The notes beneath the pieces were generated by a model. That model was not told where the DNA came from. It ran no database searches and worked only from the letters and a program-made list of their open reading frames with translations. A stretch of 64,000 nucleotides of DNA, taken from positions 45,299,111-45,363,110 of the forward strand of contig NC_092576.1 of the NCBI RefSeq assembly GCF_037975245.1. Direction: 5' to 3'. The position numbers and the translations under genes were made by a program. The stretch comes from Apostichopus japonicus (lineage: Eukaryota > Echinodermata > Holothuroidea > Aspidochirotida > Stichopodidae). Below, piece by piece: positions 37,197 through 49,256 of this stretch (the stretch's first letter is position 1; each line of letters opens with the position of its first letter).

Positions 37197-38440
37197 CTAC
37201 AGAGTATAAAAAAAAAACATATCAAATCAATATGACAAAATAACAATGTGTGCAATGTGATTAAGTTACTAAATGGGTCATTCCGTGTCAAAACACGGAT
37301 CGCTGTTGCTGCACCCTCTCCAAAAATTCCCATTTTTTTTTTTGTATGATTGGAACACCATGAAATAAGCATTTTCTAAAAATGTCAGATGCATTTGCTT
37401 CACAATTGGCCGATTTATCACACTTTGAAATTCCGCAATTTGTCGCCACCGTGGCATTTTTGTGACTTCTGAGGTCAAATTTCTCAGCAATTAAACATCC
37501 TACTACCTTTCTTTTACAGATGCATATAGAGTCTATCCCTCTTCTGTTATTTCTATAATATTTATAAGTTGATAACCATCTATATGTAGTAAGTCAACGG
37601 GGCAATAATCATTTAACCAAGTTTCAGTTACTGCTAGGAAAGTAAATTCATAATTGTCAATATATTGTAACAAACACATGAAAGGATCCCAATTTTGGGT
37701 TGTAAAAGTTTTCTATTTTTACGGTTACGTTACAGCACCATGCCTTTAACCAATAGTACATATACCCACGGGGATTGTCAGTTCAAAAAATGTATAGGAT
37801 TTGCGAGGAAGAAAAAAGAAACTGGAAATATATTTTGGTAAGTACATAGAAACAAAAAGGAGATGTGAGCAAAGTTCAACCACCTAAAGACTTGGTAAGG
37901 TCTATATGCATAGGCCAATGTAACTTCATTAAAGGCCATGCCAGACGTAATGGTTTAAGCCTTTTACTAACTTCCATAGCAACCGAACCCAAAATCATGC
38001 ATTTTGAAATACTCAAAAAATTACCGATTTTGGCCTGTTCAAAATTGGGGGTTTCTATTAAGAAGTGCAACCGTCTGTGATTCGTGTACAAACAAAAACA
38101 TGTACGTACTACCCGCCTAATTGCAACTTGATAGAGCGGATACTGTAAAACTTAACCAGAAATCTCGGGTCACCACGACCGTTCACATTACATTTATTAA
38201 GAATGCAGGAGGGATTGAAGAAACCCTGTAAAGGACGATTATAAGACTGCACGCGGACTAGAAGTATGAGTACGCCTTACTCTTTTTGTACTTTCGTGTT
38301 TTCTTTTCTTTCATTTTTCGTCCCGTTGTTTCTTGTTTTTTTTTTTCAATTAAATTTATCTTCAGTCAGGCTGCAATTCCTGCGAGCATCCGCAAATATC
38401 CTGCGAACCTGGTTCGGAAGGTTCGCAAGTTTTCCAGCCA
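37197..38440. other. No supported gene
   Basis: Unique-looking sequence between the possible terminal exon and the inverted repeat copy. The 145-residue plus-strand frame starting at 38266 runs into that repeat and is rejected. Confidence 0.4.
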
Positions 38441-38444
38441 TATA

Positions 38445-39540
38445 TAGAAAAACAAGACCCCTAGGGAACTGTGGTTCCTTACACATGGGTATAAGACAAT
38501 TCACATTTTATCAAACAAGATTTGGCTCAAATAGTCCAAGTAATTGTGGTCCTACACGTACCCATAAAGTAATCAACACTATAGACAACACTTTTGTGAT
38601 CACAAATTGTGATCGGATTTTTGATCGGAAGGCACTTTTGAGATCTGAATATGGCGTCGAAAATGTAAGAAATATAAGGTCACAAGCGGGTCAACAGATA
38701 TGATAACATTGGTGACCTCAAATCACATGACCGTTAAGTTTGAAAATGATCCACCACCCCATTCACAACTTGTCCCAAAATATCAACCATGTCACACCTT
38801 GGCATTATATGTCTAAAAATTAACTTTGAACTTGTATACATAACTTCACACACAAAGGTCACCTGGGGGTCAATCAATTGACATTTTTGATCGATGGGAC
38901 CTAACTGGAGCATCAAAACTGTCAAAATTCCTTTGCCCATTTTCTCCTCCAAAATATATTTTTTTAACATTAATTGACCTTTGGTGACCTCGGATCACGT
39001 GACCGTTAAGTTTGAAAATATCCCCCTATACCATTCGCAACTTGTCCCTACATATCAACTGTGTCACACCTTGGCACTGGGAGTTATTGTACTCATGTCT
39101 GACCTTTGACCTCATATAACTTCACACACAAAGGTCACCTATGGTAAACCCATTGACATTTTTGATCGGTGAGACGTGAACATACCATCAAAACTATAAA
39201 ATTCACACATTTTTTCTTTGCCTATTTTCTCCAACCTCCCAAACTACTGTTTTTTTTTTACATTAATTGACCTTTGGTGACCTTGGATCACATGACAGTT
39301 AAGTTTGAAGTTATACCCCTATACTCCTTTACCATTTGCAGCTTGTCCCAAAATATTAACTACCTCACACCTTTGCACTGTAAGTTATTGCATTAAATGT
39401 CTGAAATTAACTTTGACCTCATATACCTTCGCACAGAAAGGTCACACAGGGCTCAACCTATTGACATTTTAATCAGCAGGTACCTTTAACATCTGAAAAT
39501 AGCATCTAAACTGTAAAAATCTTTAAAATACTTAAAGGTC
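38445..39540 (-). repeat. Inverted, truncated copy of the 1349-5100 AGGTCA-rich repeat
   Basis: GGAACTGTGGTTCCTT and the following 1 kb read as the reverse complement of the right end and last units of the repeat at 1349-5100, including TTAATTGACCTTTGGTGACC. It contains about two and a half units and lacks the hairpin end. Confidence 0.7.
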
Positions 39541-39682
39541 AAGTGACACGTAACAGATTTCCTTCAAACTTGCACAAATTGAAAAGCTACATATCAAAAC
39601 CCTATATTCCAAATTTGGAGTTCCACAATTGTTTCTTTGCTGTTTTAATTAAGTTAATAACCAAGCTAATTCCGTAAGACAA

Positions 39683-39690
39683 TGACGTCA
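39683..39690. promoter_or_regulatory. CRE/ATF-type palindrome TGACGTCA
   Basis: A perfect TGACGTCA lies 0.7 kb upstream of the plus-strand exon at 40388, in GC-richer sequence with a following GTAAGT donor near 39937. It could mark a promoter, but the same octamer also sits in a repeat at 54317-54324. Confidence 0.25.
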
Positions 39691-40387
39691 CGGGGAACCG
39701 CCAATGTTACCAAAACTAAGTATGCCTAATATGCTAACCGAGATCAAAGCCGTAAACAATTCGTCACGGACAGTAAACAAAATATCATATGAGAATGGGT
39801 GCACTACAGTACAAGAAAGTTTCGTGTTCGTCAAACACTGTATACAGCGATAGCTTAGTACCAGTGCACTCGGCCAGCCTAGCTGCCTATAAGTAAAGAT
39901 TGGCTTGGACCTTCGAGCGAATCTTATGTGTGGAAAAGAGTAAGTGTATTTTCTGGCCTAGGCCTACTACAACAAGGACTAACTTGGTATTATTACTAAC
40001 TTACAGTAGGCTAATTCTTATAATTTCGTTCAGTTAGTTAGGCTCTAAATTAGGTACGGCGACGATAAAGTTAGGCGTAGGCTAGGGCTATATTAACTTT
40101 TATGTGTGGTACATCATGAAAAATCCAGAATAACAAGCATCATATGTTTACATGTCATTTTGCCCAATATTATAATGTGCTCCCACCTATCTATATACTC
40201 AAAGTCATAGCTCATATGTTGCACAGTAAATGACATCCTTATATTTTGCCATTTTTGTTGGTAGGGCTGCAGTTTTTGTTATAAGAGAAAACGCTTGTGA
40301 CAGGTACTTTCAAACATATCAAACTGCTTTCTTAAATGAACTTTCATAACTTCCTTGTTATTTTCTTTCCCATTTTTCACTACTTAG

Positions 40388-40469
40388 ATTAATCTAGAAG
40401 CTGTTTCCCAAGCAACTGCAGTGAAAATACAAAGCCAGGATTCTGCAGAATGTACATCTCCGTCTAAAG
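40388..40469 (+). CDS. Plausible internal exon of unknown gene
   Basis: Between TTTCACTACTTAG and GTAGCA, only phase 0 is open and it encodes INLEAVSQATAVKIQSQDSA followed by ECTSPSK. It ends in phase 1, which fits the next exon (41223-41463) exactly. Ser/Thr/Gln-rich composition suggests a disordered region. No family is recognised. Confidence 0.4.
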
Positions 40470-41222
40470 GTAGCATGATCTTATATACATGTGCTTGATA
40501 TTACCGAAAACAGTTGGGAAATGGGGGAGGAGAGGGTGGTGACAGGCATTAAAGAGTTAGTCAGTTTTGAACGGGATAAAAGGAATCTTACCAGTAAAAC
40601 ATCGAGGCATGTATATGGGGGGCAAGCTACCAGACAAAAAGGAGGCAGCAGTATTACGGCTGAAAGGTCCCCATAAATAGGCTTTAATAGAGTGATGGAT
40701 GGGGAGGGGGGGTGGGGGAGAAAATGTGGTAGAGAAGTGTAAGCTAGGGTAATACATGGAAGAATGGAAAACTTTCATACATCTATAGAGTATTCTATAG
40801 CAGAAGTGAGTACAGGGGCCAAAATTTTAGAAACAGTACTCGTTGAAAGCAAAATAGCAATTAAAACCGCACATCAGGCAGGCTGACTATGGGATAATAT
40901 ACATTGTATTTTATCCATCATATCCGCCTGCCTGACGAGAGTGGTTGAGGAGGCTATACCTGATGGCTTCACAGGAATATATAAAGGCTACATCTATAGT
41001 TACTGAGAGAAGGGAGATTACATTGTAGTTATACTATATGAAACCAAGCTGAAGTCATTTGCAATTCGTTTGGTGTGAGTGGCCCATAATTTTGCAGCCA
41101 CATAAAGCAGGAGGATATGCTCCCTTCAGAAAAGATAAGTGAACCATCTAGGCAGCTGACCCCTGTCCAAGAGCAGGCTACTGTATGTGTGTGGTATAAT
41201 AAGCATTTATTCTAATTTTCAG

Positions 41223-41463
41223 TGAATGTAACACATGTAGAAGTCCAGTGTTCACTGGTCCCCCATACCACCATTGAAGTTGCTGACTGGACCAACAGAG
41301 ACAAGAACACCATCAAAGCAACCAGGGACATCTCTCACAGTGGCGATGATGGTCCGTCTGCTGCTGTGGCATCCACATCGGGATACACCGAAAAACCGGC
41401 AGGTAGTCCGGACTACACTCCATCAGTTAACTCATCTGAACATGACAAAGATGACGCTTCAAG
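41223..41463 (+). CDS. Plausible internal exon of unknown gene
   Basis: A 241-nt exon (phase 1 to 2) after TTCTAATTTTCAG and before GTAATT. It continues the frame of 40388-40469 and encodes about 80 hydrophilic residues beginning VNVTHVEVQCSLVPHTTIEV and ending with an acidic stretch (SSEHDKDDAS). A later open segment near 42172-42346 with a good acceptor does not join in phase, so the 3' part is unresolved or broken. Confidence 0.4.
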
Positions 41464-41469
41464 GTAATT

Positions 41470-43230
41470 TTCAAGATTGATAGTAGATTAGTCTGGAAAA
41501 TCAATTGGTGCCATAACTTTCTGGAAAGAGGATCACTATTAATTTTGACACTAACACTGTGGGGCAGTCTGGAATGTGTGGTGAGGCCATCAGTCTTTAC
41601 TTCAATTAGCATATACATACTGTATCTGGTAGAGTTGTCACAGCTGTATGTGAACAAGAAATAAAGGCACAAACAAGTAGTTGGGTTTAACAGAGTATAT
41701 TATATCTTCACTTGGCTGGATATCTGCTACTGAATACAAATGGTGAAAGTTGCATCTTATACACTCTTTTACCATGGATTACAAGGGGATGGGACAGGAT
41801 GTTACTCTGTCCACATGTTTACTTTACTACATAAACAGTGGTTAAGCTACTGAGACAATGACCACACATCCTGCTGAAGATTACATAATCCATAATATTA
41901 GGTGCACAAACAGGTGTAGGGTTTTTGTTGTAATCAGTAAAAAATATATTGGAATTGTTCAGGCACAAGTTATCAGGTAAAACCTGAACCATGTATCCAC
42001 ACCAATTGAGGTGTACTCAGCTGTCGCCTTAGTTGGGCATCCAAAGACTTGACTGACAACTGTGCCGTGCCTATTGACCGAAATGGAGTGATTGCAATGC
42101 CTCTATCTAAATGGTATGTTTTTATGAACTATTATTAATATTATTCTTCATATCTTTACTATTCTACAGATTATGTATGGGAACTTCTTGACTGCTTGCA
42201 ACAACTTCTGCAGAAGTGGAACTCTGGGAGATGAGTGTCCTGTTCCTGTCAGAAAAGAGCCCCCACCACTTGCAAGCTCCTATGTTCATCCGAACAATGA
42301 GGATGCCATAAAACAACACCGAAGCAGATTTCAAAAGCTATGCTGAAGTACTATAGTTGATGGCCTCCCAATTTCTAATTTTGTTTCATTGTAGTGGGGA
42401 GCAATCGACTCTGTGAATCGTCTGTTCACATGATGTTTTGGCACAGCTGCAGAGCAGTGTTAATTAACAGGTCACTACCAGCCTTTAGGGAAGTTGCTAA
42501 AGTCTTACATTAAAGTTTTACTTACATCTGGTTTCCATTGTAACTAACTAAATGATAACATTATATTTAAAAAAAGTTCCAATGACAAGTATTCCTCTGT
42601 AGAGAGCTTAGACTTCATAAATATAAATTTCATGCTGACTTAATATTTGTATGCAACTTTGGTGTTTCAAACATGTTGCCAATTTTTTGTTTTTCTCAAA
42701 AAGAATTGACAGAAATTTGCTGTTTGTTCCCCGCATGGGATAAAATGTGATTTTTTTTATCCCATTTATGATCAAGTAACCTTGATATTCCATGGATTAA
42801 TGAACAATTTCAGATTGATTCTCATTTCACTTTTATTAAAATGAAAGCCTAAGCTCTCCAGATCCCATTGACATAGTGGTTTAGGGTACTTTATTCAAAC
42901 TATTCTTCTATTTTAACCTAGTATATTTGAGATTTCAATCATCCAGATTTGGCAGGCTACTAGAAGTGACAGCTTTGCTTACAAGAGAGAATACATACAA
43001 ACAATTAACTTGAGTTTTTATTATTTATTACTGTTATGTACTTCCCAAACTTGAAAATGTAAAATTTCATCCAAGATTGCAGTTAATACCATGAACCAGA
43101 AAAATGTAAGCTGGAATTCCAAAATGTTCACCATTCAGCCACAAAACAGACAGGACTGAACCCTGTTTCTATAAAACTTTGCAGAAATGATACTATGACT
43201 TGGCATAAACAGTCCACATTCTCACAGTCT
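41470..43230. other. No supported gene
   Basis: Between the unknown plus-strand exons and the P2RX7-type pseudogene. The segment 42172-42346 (after CTTTACTATTCTACAG) reads IMYGNFLTACNNFCRSGTLG and continues to a stop, and could be a terminal exon, but its phase does not fit 41463. Confidence 0.35.
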
Positions 43231-44122
43231 TCATAATTTAAATCCTTCATACTGTTCAGATGGTAAAGCTTCTCTAATCCTCCTTACTACATAGGATGGG
43301 AGAACAACACAAACCTCCTTCCCTAAAAACTGCTAGCTCATCCGTGCAAGTTGTCTGTATGCTGTGTGTCTGTATTTCCTGTAAAATAATCATATGAAAA
43401 CCAGCTATAAAAGATGAAGACACACAAAAGCTTGGTAGCCATCTGGGGATGTCAATTTTAAATAAATTTCTATATGATTTCCAGAATTTGCTTGGCCCCT
43501 AAATCTGCCTCCCCTAAAGTTAGCCTAGCTATGCCATTTATACAAACTGATCATTGTATCTCGTGGACTAAAATTTGTAAATGGATCGTGCACAAGCGTG
43601 GTCGACATTTTTTGTGTGGCATTTGGTTCCATGGCTCAGTGTTAATGACTACTATGTCAGTCAGCATGATAAGGTTAACCTCAAGGGCATTACACCAGTT
43701 TTGGGACAAAATGACCAAATCAGAAGCAGGTTTGAACATGGTGCACAAATTTTCCTGATCAAATCTATATCTTAATGTTATTCCTTTCACAACGAAACAA
43801 AACTAAACTATGAATACACCCTCTGTTTTGTTACATCTTTCAACAGCAGGTCAGAGCAATGAATAAAGGTATACAACAAAAATAATGTATTCTATACTTA
43901 CTCTTGGATCCTGTTTTCCTGTGCACATCCACCATACTGTTGACGGTACATGTAGTAGGCTGTCTGAAGAAACAATGGGTTCAGGCACATAGCTTCAAAA
44001 CCTGGGGGTAAGGTGATGCATGCAGCACCTTCTTCATCCATCACAGTCCTTACTTATCTATTTCGCTGCAGCATGTACACTCCCTTGCTGTAGGTATCAC
44101 AGCACACTGGCCACAATGACAC
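43231..44122 (-). pseudogene. Broken gene for a P2RX7-type intracellular (cysteine-rich) domain
   Basis: Two exons are recognisable. The first, 43902-44122, encodes CHCGQCAVIPTARECTCCSE, then after a stop and a frameshift (TAA at 44052-44050) LPPGFEAMCLNPLFLQTAYY. The second, 43231-43369, encodes HTAYRQLARMS, a TAG at 43335-43333, then QFLGKEVCVVLPSYVVRRIR and a natural stop. The CxCGxC...ECxCCxE metal-binding cysteines, the PGFEAxCLNP core, the AYRQ motif and the VLPSxxVxxIR end are those of the P2X7-receptor C-terminal domain (Pfam P2RX7_C), which in invertebrates occurs in many proteins unrelated to ion channels. The TAG replaces a usual tryptophan. Splice sites (donor GTAAGT at 43901, acceptor at 43371-43370) and phase still match, so decay is recent or one base may be a sequencing error. 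Confidence 0.7.
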
Positions 44123-45197
44123 CTGTAAACAATACAAACCAGTTCAAATAATAAAGAGCCAATTCAATGACTTCATACCGACCTCAATTATTGGGGCATA
44201 CTGTACTAACATGTCAAAATAGAAAAGGGGCACCTCTGAAGGGCAATCTACCGTTGAAGCTCCTTACAAGTAACATCCCTAGCAAGGAGGGGGTAGCCTC
44301 TTCTTAGAATTCTTGCCTCTGTTGGGACAATGCTGCAAAGGAAAATAAAACAGGCCGATGTTGCCTCGTTTCCAACTCTTTCCCACTTCTGAATCCATTC
44401 CCTAGATTGAGAAAATCTGGTTATGAAATTAGCTCAAGCGGAAATGACGAAAAGCTGGTGTGAGGTGCCACCTTCTCCCTCCCCCCACCCTTTCCCTGAT
44501 TTGTGGTAACTTCACTAATTTGCCACTACAACTGCTAGGAAATTAATAATAGACCACCTCTGAATTTGTTGTGCACTCTTCCAATTGGCCCCTTCAATCT
44601 ACTAACCAAATGAAATATGTCTGTGTGACATGTTCCTGGGGCATGTGCTGCCACAACTTTTAAGGAAAATAGTAACTTCATTAACTTAACTCGACCGCAC
44701 TTTCATGTTAATTTTGCTGCCCCATCAACAAATTAGCTAAGAGTATGAGCAAAGTTAGGAAACATTTATCGGTTCTAGGCCTAACTAGTGACATAACCAT
44801 CGAGGTAAATGAATCTGGAGGATTCATGTCAATTGGGTGCGCGTACCATGCATGGAGGGTCATGTGATGTGTTCCAGGGTGGTACCAAACTGATATTTCT
44901 CTGTAGCAGTTCGAGAACAGTGTAAGTGACTTCGTGAAAGATTTGCACCAAGACGGATCGGACATGGGATATAAATTGGTATGCAGCGCTATCTAATGGC
45001 AGCTCTACAAAAGTGCTCCTCATTGTTTTGGGAATAACCTGTGTTATATTGTTTGGAAAGTTGCTGTGTTTTTCAGTATTTGTTGTGTTTGTTATTCTGT
45101 TAAATATGGACATATTTTTGTGACTTTTGTACTTGGATTTACCACTAAATATTTGTGAGAAAATCTTGAACTCTCTATCCTTACTAGTGTTAAGAAA

Positions 45198-48100
45198 ATG
45201 CATGCAGTAACCATTAAACACACAAGAGAGTTTCTTCTTGCTGTAGAGAAATCTGTTAAGTCTTGTGTGGGCTTTCAGCCAAGGAAAAGGACAATAGATG
45301 ATTTAAATCCATTCAGGAGACCCACTCGCAGAGGAACAAAGGCTGGCATTAAATTCAGGAGATGCATACCAGTGCTTATAAATAGAGATTGTGCTAATTG
45401 GAATAACAAAAGCAATGAGGGTAAACAATCAGGGATAAATTTCAACAATCTAATCCAGCTACCTACCAACAATCTAATTCAGCAACCTACAGGACTCAAA
45501 GAAACATACCATAATGATATGCAATATGAAATTCAAACTGTAATTAAACCAAGGCTTGTGAACCACGTTAGAACTATCAAAACGCACCGCAATAATTTAC
45601 ATGTCATAAAAAGGGATCATAAACTTAAATTCAATAACCAGCATACCAAGCCGCTAATAGTGTTCTTACAAAATGTTCGCTCCATCAGCAATAAAGCAAT
45701 ATCTGTTTCTGACTTTGTTGTATCGAATGATATTGACATTTTAGCACTAACTGAAACATGGCTGGGAAATGTGACTGACAGCTCTGTAATAGGTAACCTT
45801 GTCCCTACGGGTTATGAATTTGAGCATGTCCCCCGTTCCACCGGAAAGACTGGAGGAGGGGTTGGGTTGCTGTTTAAATCTGGATTATCACTAAAGATTA
45901 ACACCTCGACTAAGGATAATCTCTACACGCATTTTGAGCATATGGATTGCTGTATCAGCACTGGTGATTTACAATTTGCATTAAGTGTTATCTACCGACC
46001 CCCTCCCTCTTCTAAAAATGGATTCAAGAATTCTATATTTTTTGATGAATGGGCACTTTATCTAGAAAGTATTACAGCCATGAAAGATCGTGTGACCATC
46101 GTTGGTGATTTGAACTTTCACCTGGATAACCCTAATGATGTTGATTCACAGAAGTTTTCTAGACTTTTAAATGTCCATGGTTTAAAACAACATGTCGTTG
46201 GTGCAACTCATCGTGCTGGACATACCCTGGATGTAGTGATAACCCGAGAACACAGTGACATACTGTATGGTTCACCATCTATTGTTGACGCATGTCTTGG
46301 TAATATGAATGGAAATTTGACTTGTGATCATTACGCTGTAAGTCTCAACATCAATACGCATAAACCAGATCACATTCGCAAAGTTACAACGTTCAGAAAG
46401 TTTCGTGATATCAATGTTCCTGATTTTATCGATGACATCAAACATTGTGAAACCTTAATGAATGTCAATCAGTCGGTTGAGGAGCTAGTGGCTGCCTACA
46501 TTAATCATTTGAGCAAATTAGTTGATCGCCATGCACCAGAATGTACCAAGACAATTACTTTACGACCCAATACCCCATGGTACACAGACACACTCAGACA
46601 TGCAAAACATGAACGAAGAAAGGCTGAAAGAAAATGGAGGACGACTCGTCTTACTGTCCACTGGCAAATTTATAGAAACCAATGTAAAGTTGTTAATAAA
46701 CTTCTAGTTCAAGAAAAACGGAACTATTATTGCAACAAAATTGCGGAATGTGGCAGTGATCAAAGACGACTTTTCAGTCTAACCAAAGACTTAATGGGTG
46801 AACCAAATGATGCCACATTGCCATCAAACACATGTGTTGAAAGTCTTGCTAATCAATTTGGTGAGTTCTTTATAAACAAGGTAGCAGCTATTCGTGAGGA
46901 ATATGATACTTGTGATGCCACGGCCAGTGTAGACGTAATGGCAGACGATAGTATTTTTGGTGGTTGTCCTCTAGAATCTTTCTCTCCTGCCACCGAAGAA
47001 GAGGTACGGAAGCTAATTACAAGCTCCCCAACAAAGTCCTGCAACTTGGATCCTATACCTACCTGGCTATTGAAGCAATGTGTCGATGCACTCCTGCCAA
47101 TTATAACCGCCATCATAAACCAATCACTGATTGAATCAAAGGTGCCGTCTTGTTTTAAGCGTTCTATTGTTAAACCACTGCTCAAAAAGCCTGGTATGAA
47201 TAAAGAAGTGTTTAAAAACTACCGACCTGTATCAAATTTACCTTTTATATCCAAACTTTTAGAAAAAGTTGTTGCAATACGCCTTCAACATCACTTAAAT
47301 GCCAATGCTTTGCATGATAATCTCCAATCTGCATATCGCCAGTACCATTCAACTGAGTCAGCTTTACTAAGAGTACATAACGATATTGCTGCAGCTCTTG
47401 ACAAGAGGTCCCAAACAATGATGGTCATGTTGGACCTATCGGCAGCCTTCGATCTTATTGATCATGAGATCTTATTTAATCGTCTCCAACATACTTTTGG
47501 AATTGCGTCAAACTCATTAAAATGGTTTAAATCATATTTTAGGGACAGAATGCAATGTATACAAATTGATAATGTTATATCTGACGAGAAACAGCTAAGA
47601 TTTGGGGTGCCACAAGGATCTGTACTTGGTCCTTTGATATATTGTATGTTTACCCGTCCAGTTGGAGAAATAATTCAGCGCCATAACATCAACCATCACT
47701 GTTATGCTGATGATACACAATTGTACTTGAATTTTGGTGCCCTTGAGTCCTGGAATGATGTATCTTTAAAGGTCCAAGCATGCCTTTCAGATATAGTCAG
47801 GTGGATGCGGGTTAATTGCTTGAAACTTAACCAGGACAAAACTGAGTTCATTGTATTTTCACCAAAATTTCAGGGTAATGCTATTCAAGACTTGTATATA
47901 AATATGGGACCTAACACCATATGTTCAGTTCCTAAAGTAAAGAATTTAGGTGTATATCTTGATCACAATCTTACCATGGATAATCAAGTTGACTCTATCT
48001 GTAAGTCCTGTTATTGGCAGATCCGGAATATTGGCAAAATTAGAAGGTATATCTCAGATGATGCATGTAAGACTTTAATCCATGCCCTTGTGACATCAAA

Positions 48101-48551
48101 ACTGGACTACTGCAATGCCCTGCTATATGGCCTGCCTCACAAGCTAACCGATCGCCTTCAGCGAGTTCAGAATCGCGCTGCACGGCTTGTGAGTCGCACT
48201 CGTAGACATGAGCATATTACACCCGTATTACGTGACTTACATTGGTTGCCGATTCATTGCAGGTTCAATTATAAGATTCTGTTATATACATATAAGTCAC
48301 TTAATGGTTTAGCCCCTATCTACCTCTCTGAATTAATGCATAAATACAAGCCTACTCGATCTCTACGCTCAGAATCCAAGTCCTTACTTACCAAACCTGT
48401 CATTAAAACTTCTACATACGGAAACAGGCGTTTCGATTACTCATCTGCGACATTATGGAACAGTTTATCGGAGGAAGCTAAGTGTGCCAAAAATATAGAT
48501 GAATTTAAAAAACTAGTCAAAACCTTTCTATTTAGATCTGCATTCCATTAA
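45198..48551 (+). CDS. LINE endonuclease/reverse transcriptase, 1117 residues, uninterrupted
   Basis: This single frame encodes the enzyme that nicks target DNA and copies the element's RNA into it. A basic N-terminal 150 residues precede an apurinic-type endonuclease (about 150-400: FLQNVRSIS, LALTETWLG, VGDLNFHL, CDHYAV) and a reverse transcriptase (about 630-900: KNYRPVSNLPFISKLLEK, LDLSAAFDLIDHEIL, GVPQGSVLGP and the catalytic YADD near residue 835). The C-terminal 200 residues (LQRVQNRAARLVSRTRR, LHWLPIHCRFNYKILL) are those of the CR1/L2 group. Key catalytic residues are all present and there is no stop or shift, so the copy is young and possibly competent. I see no separate ORF1. Confidence 0.95.
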   Translation: MHAVTIKHTREFLLAVEKSVKSCVGFQPRKRTIDDLNPFRRPTRRGTKAGIKFRRCIPVLINRDCANWNNKSNEGKQSGINFNNLIQLPTNNLIQQPTGLKETYHNDMQYEIQTVIKPRLVNHVRTIKTHRNNLHVIKRDHKLKFNNQHTKPLIVFLQNVRSISNKAISVSDFVVSNDIDILALTETWLGNVTDSSVIGNLVPTGYEFEHVPRSTGKTGGGVGLLFKSGLSLKINTSTKDNLYTHFEHMDCCISTGDLQFALSVIYRPPPSSKNGFKNSIFFDEWALYLESITAMKDRVTIVGDLNFHLDNPNDVDSQKFSRLLNVHGLKQHVVGATHRAGHTLDVVITREHSDILYGSPSIVDACLGNMNGNLTCDHYAVSLNINTHKPDHIRKVTTFRKFRDINVPDFIDDIKHCETLMNVNQSVEELVAAYINHLSKLVDRHAPECTKTITLRPNTPWYTDTLRHAKHERRKAERKWRTTRLTVHWQIYRNQCKVVNKLLVQEKRNYYCNKIAECGSDQRRLFSLTKDLMGEPNDATLPSNTCVESLANQFGEFFINKVAAIREEYDTCDATASVDVMADDSIFGGCPLESFSPATEEEVRKLITSSPTKSCNLDPIPTWLLKQCVDALLPIITAIINQSLIESKVPSCFKRSIVKPLLKKPGMNKEVFKNYRPVSNLPFISKLLEKVVAIRLQHHLNANALHDNLQSAYRQYHSTESALLRVHNDIAAALDKRSQTMMVMLDLSAAFDLIDHEILFNRLQHTFGIASNSLKWFKSYFRDRMQCIQIDNVISDEKQLRFGVPQGSVLGPLIYCMFTRPVGEIIQRHNINHHCYADDTQLYLNFGALESWNDVSLKVQACLSDIVRWMRVNCLKLNQDKTEFIVFSPKFQGNAIQDLYINMGPNTICSVPKVKNLGVYLDHNLTMDNQVDSICKSCYWQIRNIGKIRRYISDDACKTLIHALVTSKLDYCNALLYGLPHKLTDRLQRVQNRAARLVSRTRRHEHITPVLRDLHWLPIHCRFNYKILLYTYKSLNGLAPIYLSELMHKYKPTRSLRSESKSLLTKPVIKTSTYGNRRFDYSSATLWNSLSEEAKCAKNIDEFKKLVKTFLFRSAFH

Positions 48552-48819
48552 CTGTGTTTTCTATACTATTTTTTGTCACATTATTACTACGCATTTTCCA
48601 TTTTGCGTTTTTGCGTTTATAGCGCTTTTAAATTTAAAATTGTTGTCAGATTTATATATATTTTAAATTTTAAGAATTTGTTTGTATCATTTTCGCTTTT
48701 ACATTTGCAGTTTTTATACAATTTATTGTCAGTTGGTATTTAACAAATTTTCTACCCTTTTTATACCTTACATTATCGATTTATATATTTGTATATCATG
48801 TTTGTTTGTATTTTACTGT

Positions 48820-48905
48820 AAAGCGCCTTAGAGCAATTTCTGATTGGATAAGGCGCTATAGAAATTTTGTATAATAAATAAATAATAAATAAATAAATAA
48901 ATGGG
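48820..48905 (+). repeat. 3' hairpin and AAATAAAT tail of the LINE
   Basis: AAAGCGCCTTAG and AAGGCGCTATAG can pair; the tail then repeats AATA/AAATAAAT about seven times and stops at GGGAACTAACGG. Confidence 0.75.
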
Positions 48906-49256
48906 AACTAACGGCGTAAGAAGGTACTGGTACTTCAGGCCTACGCAATCGTGCTAATATGCTAACGTTCAACCTTATTCTCTTGAATGAAGGCAGGCCT
49001 TCTACATAATAGATCTTACTTATTAATACAGCTCCAGGGGCAAGCTTTGTCTCATATGGCCTAACGTTGTTACTACTTGCTATAAGTGACTATAGAAATG
49101 GGGAAATGTTTAGTTCAGTGCAACCACGGAATTCTCCATGCAGCAGAGCGTAATGCTGCTTGACGGGAATATAGCTATCACGTTAGGCTACAGGCACGGT
49201 TATTGCTAGGTAACGGGTGTCGTCTGCTGCTCTAAGCACGCATACACATTTACATA

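Larger units (their letters stand above)
44950..48905 (+). mobile_element. CR1/L2-like LINE, nearly full length
   Basis: The element has a short 5' leader (start uncertain, about 44950), one long open frame (45198-48551), a 3' untranslated part with AAGCGCCTTAGAGCAATT and AAGGCGCTATAGAAATT, and a tail of AATA/AAATAAAT repeats (48867-48900). The paired GCGCC...GGCGC motif next to a microsatellite-like tail rather than poly(A) is typical of the L2/CR1 group. No target duplication could be identified. It sits just upstream of the P2RX7-type pseudogene, in opposite orientation. Confidence 0.85.

Noticed and set aside
38266-38703. 145-residue plus-strand frame
   Set aside because: Its second half is the inverted AGGTCA-rich repeat and the first half is low complexity.
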